From the NCBI GenBank assembly GCA_964540415.1, contig CAZIMM010000002.1, positions 12,216 to 76,215 on the forward strand: a DNA stretch of 64,000 bases, given 5' to 3'. Positions within the stretch are counted from its first letter, which is position 1; every line of letters begins with the position of its first letter. Source of the stretch: CAZIMM01 sp964540415. GTDB lineage: Bacteria > Bacillota > Clostridia > Oscillospirales > Acutalibacteraceae. This document shows positions 34,756-42,481 of the stretch, piece by piece. The notes beneath the pieces are model-generated. The model was given only the letters and a program-made list of their open reading frames with translations, was not told the origin of the DNA and did no database searches. The translations under genes and the position numbers were made by a program.

Positions 34756-35442
34756 TTATGCTCCGGCTTCGATTTTGTAGCCGATTCCGTACACGGTTTT
34801 GATGTGCGCGTTGCCCCAGTCCCCGAGCTTGGTTCTCAGCCTTGCCATGTGTGAGTCAACGGTGCGGATGTCACCCGCGTAATCGAAACCCCAGATGTCG
34901 TCAAGCAATTGGTCGCGCGAATAAACCCTGCCGATGCTTGTGAGCAGCTTAATAAGAATGCTGTACTCCTTGAGGGTCAGCTCCACACGCTCGCCGTCAA
35001 GCAGAACCTCGTGTGCGTTTTCATCAACAAAGAGCTCACCCAGCCGCAGCCCCTCGCTGTCCTCCGTCTTTTCGCCGGACGCGCGCTTGAGCAGCGCTTC
35101 AACCCTTTTCATAAGAACAGTTGGGCTGAAGGGCTTGGTTACATAATCGTCCGCACCCACTTCAAAACCCATGAGCTCGTCGAACTCCTGGCTGCGGGCG
35201 GTGAGAAGAATAATCGGCACACCGGAGAATTTGCGTATCACACGGCAGACCTCCCAGCCGTCCATATCAGGCATCATGATGTCAACAATCATCAGCGCGG
35301 TGTCGGGGTTGTTTTCGAAAAGCTTTACGGCAACATCGCCGTCGTCTGCCTCAAGAGGCTCGTAATCCTCGGCGCGAAGAAAGTCGCACACAAGACGTCT
35401 GATACGTTGCTCGTCGTCTGCAACGATAATTTTCTTTCCCAT
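34756..35442 (-). CDS. OmpR/PhoB-family response regulator
   Basis: 228 residues. Receiver domain: acidic pocket ADDEQRIRR, phosphorylated Asp in MIVDIMMPDMDGWEVC and the switch Thr/Lys in LTARSQ and DYVTKPFSP. C-terminal winged helix: VELTLKEYSILIKLL and VYSRDQLLDDIWGFDYAGDIRTVDSHMARLR split across residues 150-200. It is a DNA-binding partner of the downstream kinase. Closest in style to VanR-like regulators. The upstream gap to the SpoIVFA-like gene holds divergent control signals. Confidence 0.95.
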   Translation of the reverse strand: MGKKIIVADDEQRIRRLVCDFLRAEDYEPLEADDGDVAVKLFENNPDTALMIVDIMMPDMDGWEVCRVIRKFSGVPIILLTARSQEFDELMGFEVGADDYVTKPFSPTVLMKRVEALLKRASGEKTEDSEGLRLGELFVDENAHEVLLDGERVELTLKEYSILIKLLTSIGRVYSRDQLLDDIWGFDYAGDIRTVDSHMARLRTKLGDWGNAHIKTVYGIGYKIEAGA

Positions 35443-35600
35443 GGAAAAGACCTCCCGTTTGTTGATGTGAATATTCTATCACACAGCATTTTATCTTTCA
35501 AGGCACTTCACAATGAATTTACAAATCCACAACACACGCGTGTAATATCTGCAGACGTACAGCATAGATATTTAATATCAAACGCTAAAAGGAGAACAAA

Positions 35601-36515
35601 ATGTCAGAGGCTGATAATATCAAAGCATATGACGAAACCTATTCCGACGCACTTCCGCGCGCAACCGACAAACCGAAAAAAGGCGATTGGCTTACGGGTC
35701 TGACGTTTTTTCAGTGCGTGATATGCGCCGTGCTGCTGGTTTTGCTTTTGTGTATGCAAAAGCTCGCGCCCGCGTCGTTTGACAGGCTGGGCGAAGCATA
35801 TGCAAAGGTGATGAGCGTGGACCTGACCGCCTCCGAGGTTTCAGACGTTATGAAGCGCATCAGAAACTTTGTGGTTGCGCCCGCGGTTGAAGGAACAACC
35901 GTTTTTTCGGAAGAAACGGGCACAACAATCGCGGAAGACGAAACGACAAGTGACGAAGACGAAACGACAAGTGACGAAGACGCCGCAACAAGCGCGGAAG
36001 ACGGCACAACGCGGGAGGAAAAGGCAACAGGGGGTGAGGGAGGCGAGGATGTCGGGCTGTATGAGGCACTCGGAACAACAAGCTTTGCTCCGTATTTTTT
36101 AACCGACGATATATGTGTGCCCGTGCACGGCAGAGTGTCCTCCGGCTTCGGCTACAGAATTCATCCCGTAACGGAGTCATGGAGCTTTCACACCGGAATT
36201 GACATTGCCGCAGACGAGGATACACGAATCGCCGCCGCGCTTGACGGTGTGATAACCGAGGCGGGTTATAATGACGAAAGAGGCTACTACATTATTATGA
36301 CTCATTCCGACGGACTTGAAACCGCATACTACCACTGCTCGGAGCTTGTTGCTGAGCAGGGGGCAAGGGTGCTGAAAGGGGAAACCGTCGCGCGGGTGGG
36401 CAGCACCGGACGCTCCACCGGACCGCATCTGCATTTTGAAATCAGAATAAACAATGTGCGCTGCAACCCGGCTTTTGCGGCGGATTACAAAGCTGTTGAC
36501 GGCGAGAGTATGTGA
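35601..36515 (+). CDS. M23 peptidase, SpoIVFA-like membrane protein
   Basis: 304 residues. One membrane segment (about 35-58), an acidic Thr/Glu/Asp linker (about 100-150) containing an exact tandem 21-base duplication (35937-35957 and 35958-35978), then a LytM/M23 domain with FHTGIDIA (His, Asp) and the HLHFE motif near residue 280. The zinc ligands look intact, unlike in B. subtilis SpoIVFA. The M50 gene follows immediately, the order of spoIVFA-spoIVFB, so I infer a sporulation role; a SpoIIQ-like or plain wall-hydrolase role is the alternative. A CATAGATA stretch at 35563 with ATAT 14 bases before it could be a weak sigma-E-type promoter. Confidence 0.7.
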   Translation: MSEADNIKAYDETYSDALPRATDKPKKGDWLTGLTFFQCVICAVLLVLLLCMQKLAPASFDRLGEAYAKVMSVDLTASEVSDVMKRIRNFVVAPAVEGTTVFSEETGTTIAEDETTSDEDETTSDEDAATSAEDGTTREEKATGGEGGEDVGLYEALGTTSFAPYFLTDDICVPVHGRVSSGFGYRIHPVTESWSFHTGIDIAADEDTRIAAALDGVITEAGYNDERGYYIIMTHSDGLETAYYHCSELVAEQGARVLKGETVARVGSTGRSTGPHLHFEIRINNVRCNPAFAADYKAVDGESM

Positions 36516-37092
36516 TACCGGAATCAGAATAAGCTTTTTCTTTGCCGCTGTTGTGACACTTGCTCTCATTCTCGACAGAACCGGTACGGCGCTGATAACC
36601 CTGTGCGCCGCAGTGATCCATGAAACCGGGCACCTGCTCTGCCTTTTGTGGTTCGGTGAAGCGCCGCGGCTCATCTGCCTTGAGCCGTTCGGAATGAGAA
36701 TAACGCGCAGGGGCAACATCGGTGTCGGCCTCGGGTGCGAGGCGGCAATAGCTCTTGCGGGTCCGTGCGCCAACCTTTTGCTTGCGGCAGTGCTTGCGAT
36801 TGTCGGGCTGTGCTTCGGCGCTGCCGGGCTGAAAAGAGCCGTTGCGGTCAACCTCGCAATTGCGCTGTTCAACCTTTTGCCGATTCATCCCCTTGACGCG
36901 GGCAGAGCGCTTTATCATCTTTTGTGCATAAGAATGAACACGGTTTCCGCCGAACGCACGGTGACGGTTGTCGGCTTTGTGCTGATTGTGCCTCTTGCGG
37001 CTGCAGGAGTTTTTGTGCTGATAAAAAGCCGTTACAACATTTCGCTGCTGCTGGCATCTGTGTATCTCGCGCTTTTGCTCATCAGAGGATAA
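36496..37092 (+). CDS. M50 site-2 protease, SpoIVFB-like
   Basis: Around 198 residues. A membrane metalloprotease: HETGH (in AAVIHETGHLLCLLWFGE) gives the zinc His residues and the catalytic Glu, and FNLLPIHPLDAGRALY gives the third ligand Asp. Five or six hydrophobic segments. In B. subtilis SpoIVFB cleaves pro-sigma-K in the forespore membrane. The N-terminus is unclear: the family start should lie near 36508, but the triplet there is GTA; the nearest canonical choice is TTG at 36496, overlapping the M23 gene by 20 bases, and an ATG at 36454 would overlap by 62. A terminator follows. Confidence 0.75.
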   Translation: MTARVCDTGIRISFFFAAVVTLALILDRTGTALITLCAAVIHETGHLLCLLWFGEAPRLICLEPFGMRITRRGNIGVGLGCEAAIALAGPCANLLLAAVLAIVGLCFGAAGLKRAVAVNLAIALFNLLPIHPLDAGRALYHLLCIRMNTVSAERTVTVVGFVLIVPLAAAGVFVLIKSRYNISLLLASVYLALLLIRG

Positions 37093-37106
37093 ATAATTCA
37101 ACAAAA

Positions 37107-37160
37107 AATGCGGCTGTAACCGAACGCGAAAATGCGAAGGGTTACGCCGCGTTTTGCTTT
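37107..37160 (+). terminator. Terminator after the M50 protease gene
   Basis: GCGGC(T)GTAACC pairs with GGTTACGCCGC around a loop of about 17 bases, followed by GTTTTGCTTT. One bulged T in the stem. Confidence 0.75.
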
Positions 37161-37228
37161 GTAATTTGCGCCGGGGTGTTTCTTGACATCGTGGGCGGTT
37201 TGGATTATCATATACCGGATGAACCTGC

Positions 37229-39823
37229 TCAGCCCTTTGCGTCATACCATGTCTTTCCGCGGTGAGCGTCAACGCAGAGACGAACTTTCATTTTCACCGC
37301 GTTTTCCATTTTGTCAACAAGAATTTTTTCAACCGCCTCTGCCTCGTTTTCGGGGGCTTCGACAATCAGCTCATCGTGTACCTGGAGAATCAGCTTCGCC
37401 GAGAGACCGCGGCTGCAAAGCTCCTCATAGGCCTTGACCATGGCAATCTTGATGATGTCCGCAGCCGTGCCCTGAATGGGCATATTGCGAGCGACCCGCT
37501 CGCCGAAGGCTCGTAAAGCGGCGTTTGAGGATGAAAGCTCCGGCAGATAGCGGCGCCGCTTGAACAGAGTTTCAACATAACCGTTTGCCTTTGCGGATTC
37601 AACAATTTTGTGCATATATTCGTCAACGCCGGAATAGTGGCGAAGGTATTCCTTGATATAGCTGTCGGCTTCACTGCGCGTAACACCGATGTCCTTTGCA
37701 AGCGAAAAAGCGCCGATGCCGTAAACAATCCCGAAATTGACTGCTTTCGCCCTGCTCCTCATCAGCGGAGTCACCATCGGCACAGGCATATTGAAAACCT
37801 GAGAAGCTGTCAGGGTGTGGATGTCAACGGATTCGTTGAACGCGTCGAGCATAACCGAATCGTCGGCGATGTCTGCAAGAACGCGCAATTCAATTTGCGA
37901 ATAGTCCGCGTCAACAAGCACGCAGCCCTTTTTTGCCTTGAAAAATTTGCGCATTTCTCTCCCGAGCTCACTGCGCACCGGAATGTTCTGAAGATTGGGC
38001 TCTGTTGATGATATTCTGCCTGTGCGCGTTTCGGTCTGGTTGAGGGTGGAATGAATTCTTCCGTCCGCGCCGACAACCTTGAGCATTCCGTCACAATAGG
38101 TGGATTTGAGCTTTGCGAGAGTCCGGTATTCCAGCACCATGGCGACAATCGGATAATCGTCCGCAAGTGACTCGAGCACCTCTGCTCCGGTGGAATATCC
38201 GCTCTTTGTCTTTTTTTTCACGGGCAAACCGAGCTTTTCAAACAGCGCTTCGCCGAGCTGCTTGGGCGAATTGAGGTTGAAGGTGAATCCGGCAATGCCG
38301 TAAATCGCATCCGTAAGCTCGCTTATGCGTGAGTCAAGGCCGGCTCCGAAAGAGCGTATGCCGTCTGTGTCCGTCTCAAAGCCGACTAGCTCCATTGAGG
38401 CGAGCACACGCGCCAGCGGAATTTCAATGTCGCGCAGCAGCGGCAGCTGGCCGTTTTCATCCAGCAGCTTTTCAAGCTTTTCGCAAAGCTCCGGCAGCAT
38501 GGAAGCATCCTTGCACGAGGTGTCCGGCTCTGTTTTGAACACGGGTGACGGAACACCGTATTCCTGCGCGAGACGCTGCACGGAATAGTTGTTTGCCGAG
38601 GGGTTGAGAATATATCCGGCAAGGGACGTGTCAAATTTCACACAGTCCGTCGGAATATTGTTTGACAGAGCATAGGCGTAAACCGGCTTTGAGCTGTCGG
38701 TGAACTTTTCGATTCTTTTGTCCGCAAGAAACGAGGCGACAAACGGAGCAAAGCCGAGGCTGAGCGAATTTGCAGTCAGAACCCCGGAGGGAACTGCAAA
38801 ATTCAGCGCACACAGGCTTCCCTCAAGCAAATCGGAGGTGAAATATGCCTTGCCTGCGCTTCTGAGATCTTCGAGCAGCTTTTCAAGGTCATATGCTTCC
38901 TCCGCGCACAGCGGCTTTTCCTTCTGAGCGGTTTTCTGCGGCTGCTGTTCACGCGGCTGTGCAGGAAGCCTGAGCCTTTCAAGGAGCTTGAACATTTCAA
39001 GGTCTGTGAGAATGCGTGTCACCTCAAAAGCATTCGGCGCGGAGGGCACATATTGATCCGCCCCGGATTCAACCGGAGCATCAAGACAGATTGTGCCGAG
39101 GGTACGGCTCAGATAAGCACTTTCGCGCCCCGCACGCAGCTTTTCGCGCACACCGGGCTTTATGTCAAGGGTGTCAAGCTTTTCATAGATATTGTCTATG
39201 CCGCCGAAGGATGCCACCAGATCGGAGGCAGTCTTTTTTCCGACACCGGCGACTCCGGGAATGTTGTCGGAGCTGTCGCCCATAAGCGCCTTGATGTCAA
39301 TGAGCAGGGCAGGCTCCACGCCGTATTCCTGCCTGACTTCCTCGGGAGTGTAGCGCTTTGTCACCGGTCTGCCCATTTGCGTTGAAGCGAGCAGCACAGT
39401 GACTCCCGGAGCGACGAGCTGAAGGCTGTCCCTGTCGCCCGTGGCAATGTAGCACTCGTCCGCTCCGCTTTTTGAACCCAGTGTGCCGAGAATATCGTCG
39501 GCTTCATAGCCCTCGCATTCAATGAGGCTGTATCCCAGCGCCGTGAGCAGCTCCTTGAGCACCGGAAACTGCTGGGCAAGCTCCGGAGGCATACCCTTGC
39601 GCTGTGCCTTGTAGCCGGAATACATCTTGTGCCGGAATGTCGGCGCATGCATGTCAAAGGCAATTGCCACAGAATCGGGCGAACACTCGTCGAGCAGACG
39701 CAAAAGGATGTTCATGAAGCCTTGAATTGCGTTCGTGAACCTGCCGTCCTTTGTTGTAAGAAGCTTGATGCCGAAAAAAGCGCGATTGAAGATGCTGTTG
39801 CCGTCAATAACCAGAAGCTTCAT
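37229..39823 (-). CDS. polA: DNA polymerase I
   Basis: 864 residues, minus strand. The N-terminal 5' nuclease (IDGNSIFNRAFFGIK, EADDILGT, GDRDSLQL, GDSSDNIPGV) is complete. The central 3'-5' exonuclease domain is degenerate: the DxE metal motif is replaced (YFTSDLLEGSLCAL), as in many Firmicutes, so proofreading is probably absent. The polymerase has motif A DADYSQIELRVLA, motif B RSRAKAVNFGIVYG and motif C LQVHDELIVEAP. It acts in Okazaki-fragment processing and repair. The stop lies in the region after the M50 terminator. The promoter is probably the TATAAT at 39885-39890. Confidence 0.96.
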   Translation of the reverse strand: MKLLVIDGNSIFNRAFFGIKLLTTKDGRFTNAIQGFMNILLRLLDECSPDSVAIAFDMHAPTFRHKMYSGYKAQRKGMPPELAQQFPVLKELLTALGYSLIECEGYEADDILGTLGSKSGADECYIATGDRDSLQLVAPGVTVLLASTQMGRPVTKRYTPEEVRQEYGVEPALLIDIKALMGDSSDNIPGVAGVGKKTASDLVASFGGIDNIYEKLDTLDIKPGVREKLRAGRESAYLSRTLGTICLDAPVESGADQYVPSAPNAFEVTRILTDLEMFKLLERLRLPAQPREQQPQKTAQKEKPLCAEEAYDLEKLLEDLRSAGKAYFTSDLLEGSLCALNFAVPSGVLTANSLSLGFAPFVASFLADKRIEKFTDSSKPVYAYALSNNIPTDCVKFDTSLAGYILNPSANNYSVQRLAQEYGVPSPVFKTEPDTSCKDASMLPELCEKLEKLLDENGQLPLLRDIEIPLARVLASMELVGFETDTDGIRSFGAGLDSRISELTDAIYGIAGFTFNLNSPKQLGEALFEKLGLPVKKKTKSGYSTGAEVLESLADDYPIVAMVLEYRTLAKLKSTYCDGMLKVVGADGRIHSTLNQTETRTGRISSTEPNLQNIPVRSELGREMRKFFKAKKGCVLVDADYSQIELRVLADIADDSVMLDAFNESVDIHTLTASQVFNMPVPMVTPLMRSRAKAVNFGIVYGIGAFSLAKDIGVTRSEADSYIKEYLRHYSGVDEYMHKIVESAKANGYVETLFKRRRYLPELSSSNAALRAFGERVARNMPIQGTAADIIKIAMVKAYEELCSRGLSAKLILQVHDELIVEAPENEAEAVEKILVDKMENAVKMKVRLCVDAHRGKTWYDAKG

Positions 39824-39884
39824 ATCATCCGTCCTGTCCGTTGCGCATAAGAGCGCGCAAATAAAAATTCTGTTGATACTTTAT

Positions 39885-39915
39885 ATTATAGCACGTTGCG
39901 GCGCAAATCCGCAAC
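39885..39915 (-). promoter_or_regulatory. polA promoter with an overlapping inverted repeat
   Basis: Minus-strand extended -10 TGCTATAAT (TATAAT at 39890-39885) with TTGCGG 18 bases upstream. The -35 lies in one arm of the inverted repeat GTTGCGG/CCGCAAC (39895-39901 and 39909-39915). On the plus strand the same repeat forms a hairpin just before the dusB ribosome binding site. Confidence 0.5.
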
Positions 39916-39936
39916 AGTTTTTCAAAGGAGAGCTTT

Positions 39937-40905
39937 ATGTTTATCGGAAACGTTGAAATCAAGGGCAGCGCCGCCCTTGCTCCCATGGCGGGAGTGGCTG
40001 ACCGTGCGTTCCGCGAGCTTTGCGTGGAATACGGTGCGGGCTACGTTGTCGGAGAAATGACGAGCGCAAAGGGCACAAGCATGGGCGACCGAAAATCACG
40101 GCAGCTTTTGTATGTTTCCGATGTTGAGCGTCCTGCGGCGGTGCAGATTTTCGGAGACTCTCCGGAGATAATGGCGGATGCTGCCGTAAAGTCACTTGAC
40201 TTTACACCTGATGTAATTGACATAAACATGGGCTGCCCCGCACCCAAGATTTCCGGCAACAGAGGCGGAAGTGCGCTGATGAAGTGCCCCGAGCACGCTG
40301 CGGAAATAACAAGGAGCGTTGTAAAGGCAGTTGACTTGCCGGTCACTGTGAAGATGAGAACCGGATGGGATTCGGAAAACCTCAACGCGCCCCTGCTTGC
40401 AAGGCTGTGCGAGCAGGCGGGAGCCGCCGCGATAACCGTTCACGGAAGGACGAAGCAGCAACAATATGCACCTCCCGTAAGCCTTGAACAGATTGCACTT
40501 GTGAAAAAAGCGGTGTCAATACCCGTCATCGGCAACGGTGATGTTACAAACGGAGAAAGCGCAAAAAAAATGTACGAGCAAACCGGCTGTGACCTTGTGA
40601 TGGTCGGCAGGGGAGCGCTCGGCAGGCCGTGGGTGTTTGAACAAATCAACGAATATATGAAAAGCGGGCGTGTTCTGCCCGAACCGCCGATTGCCGAGCG
40701 CATGCGTGTGATGCTTCGCCACATTGAAAAGCTGTGTGAATACAAGGGTGAATATATCGGAATGCGTGAAGCGCGCAAGCACGCCGCGTGGTATATTCGC
40801 TCAATCAGAGGAGCTGCCGCGCTGCGCGGAGAAATATTCACTCTGACAACCTTTGACGAATTGAAGGCACTCGCGCGCAGGGTGACGGATTCCGGCGAGG
40901 TATAA
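39937..40905 (+). CDS. dusB: tRNA-dihydrouridine synthase (DusB type)
   Basis: 322 residues. FMN-binding TIM barrel: LAPMAGVADRAFREL at the start, the catalytic Cys in INMGCPAPKISGNRGG around residue 100, the FMN-binding Lys region VTVKMRTGW, and ITVHGRTKQQ, IPVIGNGDV and MVGRGALGRPW. It reduces specific uridines in the tRNA D-loop with NADPH. GGAGAG precedes the ATG. Monocistronic: a strong terminator follows 37 bases later. Confidence 0.95.
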   Translation: MFIGNVEIKGSAALAPMAGVADRAFRELCVEYGAGYVVGEMTSAKGTSMGDRKSRQLLYVSDVERPAAVQIFGDSPEIMADAAVKSLDFTPDVIDINMGCPAPKISGNRGGSALMKCPEHAAEITRSVVKAVDLPVTVKMRTGWDSENLNAPLLARLCEQAGAAAITVHGRTKQQQYAPPVSLEQIALVKKAVSIPVIGNGDVTNGESAKKMYEQTGCDLVMVGRGALGRPWVFEQINEYMKSGRVLPEPPIAERMRVMLRHIEKLCEYKGEYIGMREARKHAAWYIRSIRGAAALRGEIFTLTTFDELKALARRVTDSGEV

Positions 40906-40941
40906 TGCTGAAAAGAGTTTAACGCGGATTTTTTATAAAAG

Positions 40942-40987
40942 AACACACCCGGAATGCGTCTGCGCCCCGGGTGTGTTTGTTTTCTTT
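40942..40987 (+). terminator. Bidirectional terminator between dusB and the PHP gene
   Basis: An 11-bp perfect stem AACACACCCGG/CCGGGTGTGTT with a 14-base loop, and T-rich tails on both sides (TTTGTTTTCTTT after it; CTTTT when read on the minus strand). The convergent PHP gene ends at 41018. Confidence 0.85.
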
Positions 40988-41017
40988 GCAGAGATTGTAA
41001 CTGCTTCTTCGTACTGC

Positions 41018-42391
41018 TCAGAAGCAGAAATACTTTTCCCTCTGCTTTTTCATTCTGCCGCTGAGTGCTTTGAGAATATCCTCCGCGCCTTCAATGCCGC
41101 AGGCATAGTCCTTCATTGCGCGGCCCTCCTCGAAGCACAGCTCATCGTGCAGCGGGAAGAAATTGTTCAGCAGGAAGCAGGCATACCGCACAAGCCGCAG
41201 GTCGCCCACAAGGCGGAACTCTGTGCTGATGGAGTCAACGGCAACGCTGTAATTCCCCTTGATTGAGTCAATGATGGCTTTTCGCTCGTTTTCCGGCGAG
41301 AACACAACGGTTGAGCAGATAAAGCCGTTGCGGTTGTTGATTGAACCGTGGCTGTCGGTGCTTCCGACGATGGGATAGTTCCTGCCCTTTGCCCTGTCTT
41401 CATAAAAACGTATGGACTGAAAGCCGTTTTGCTCAAAATAGTTTTCGCCGCCGAGCACCTCAAAAGCGTCAAAGGGCTGCTGCTGCATCATGTATTCAAC
41501 AAAGGTTTCGGGAACCTGAAAAACATCGGATATCCAATAAGGATGCGCAAAGATGCCGAGTCCGTTTGCCTGCTTGATTTTGTCAAATATCCACTTGCAG
41601 CAGGCATAGGTGTTCTTCTCTATGCCGTCGGGGATATCAAGGGACTCTATTGTCTTTTCAACGTCCTCCCAGAATTCCTCCGCGGTCATCACCGGCGGAC
41701 ATGCTGCTCCGTTTATGCTGCGGTGCTCATTGTCCGAACCGATTTCTTTGCAATGGTCGCTTGTTTCAATCAGAGCGTTGATGCTGAATTCACCGCCGAA
41801 ATTGACAATGTGCACATCGTTTATGCGCGGCGAACCGAGCTTGGGCATATGCACCTCCTCGCCGGGAATCAGAGTGTATTCAATCGGCACATTCCTGTAA
41901 GCGTCAATCGCCTCTAGGGACGGATAATAGCGGCAATGGTCGGTGATTGCAAGAAAATCATAGCCGTGGCGTCTGTAATTTGCGGCGACAACCGCAGGCG
42001 ACTCATGGCCGTCGGAACGGCAGGTGTGCATATGCAGGTCTCCGGCAAACGGGTATCTTCCGGCAAGGTCGTCGGCGACGCAATAAACGGAAAGCTGAAG
42101 AACCCTTTTGTTCTCGGAATTGTAAAGCCTGATAAAATATTCCTGCTCTCCGGAAAACGTGTAACGGAATCTGATGCACCCGTCGGACTGCGGCGCAACC
42201 TCAATGGAAACATTGTTCGGCCTGCCCGGATAATCGCTGTTCTTGCCCTGATTTATCGGGCGGATGCTCAGAATGTATCTGTTCTCCTCAAAATCCGCGT
42301 GATGTCCGAGCGGTTTAATGCAGATTTCCGCCTCCTTGCCCTCGCGGATCACCTTCGGAAAAATGTCATAATAGCTTAACTCGGTTTTCAT
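41018..42391 (-). CDS. PHP-domain metal-dependent hydrolase (CehA-like)
   Basis: 457 residues from the ATG at 42391 (GGGGTG upstream). An N-terminal beta-rich part of about 125 residues precedes a PHP domain: AGDLHMHTCRSDGHESP, FLAITDHCRY, GEEVHM and, further on, IVGSTDSHGS. These supply a trinuclear metal site for phosphoester or similar hydrolysis. The combination of an Ig-like N-terminus with PHP is known as the CehA/McbA family. It has no signal peptide. The substrate is unknown; several other phosphoesterases lie nearby. Confidence 0.8.
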   Translation of the reverse strand: MKTELSYYDIFPKVIREGKEAEICIKPLGHHADFEENRYILSIRPINQGKNSDYPGRPNNVSIEVAPQSDGCIRFRYTFSGEQEYFIRLYNSENKRVLQLSVYCVADDLAGRYPFAGDLHMHTCRSDGHESPAVVAANYRRHGYDFLAITDHCRYYPSLEAIDAYRNVPIEYTLIPGEEVHMPKLGSPRINDVHIVNFGGEFSINALIETSDHCKEIGSDNEHRSINGAACPPVMTAEEFWEDVEKTIESLDIPDGIEKNTYACCKWIFDKIKQANGLGIFAHPYWISDVFQVPETFVEYMMQQQPFDAFEVLGGENYFEQNGFQSIRFYEDRAKGRNYPIVGSTDSHGSINNRNGFICSTVVFSPENERKAIIDSIKGNYSVAVDSISTEFRLVGDLRLVRYACFLLNNFFPLHDELCFEEGRAMKDYACGIEGAEDILKALSGRMKKQREKYFCF

Positions 42392-42430
42392 ATACAGCAC
42401 CCCTTATTTTTATTGATAAAAACGGAAAAC

Positions 42431-42471
42431 GAGCCGCGTCACAGCACCGTCTAACGGTAATGATGCGGCTC
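42431..42471 (-). terminator. Terminator of the double-phosphoesterase gene
   Basis: GAGCCGCGTCA pairs with TGATGCGGCTC (one G-T wobble), with an inner ACCGT/ACGGT hairpin. Read on the minus strand it is followed by GTTTTCCGTTTTT. It lies 10 bases after the stop of the 1107-residue gene. Confidence 0.75.
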
Positions 42472-42481
42472 TGATTTTCAA

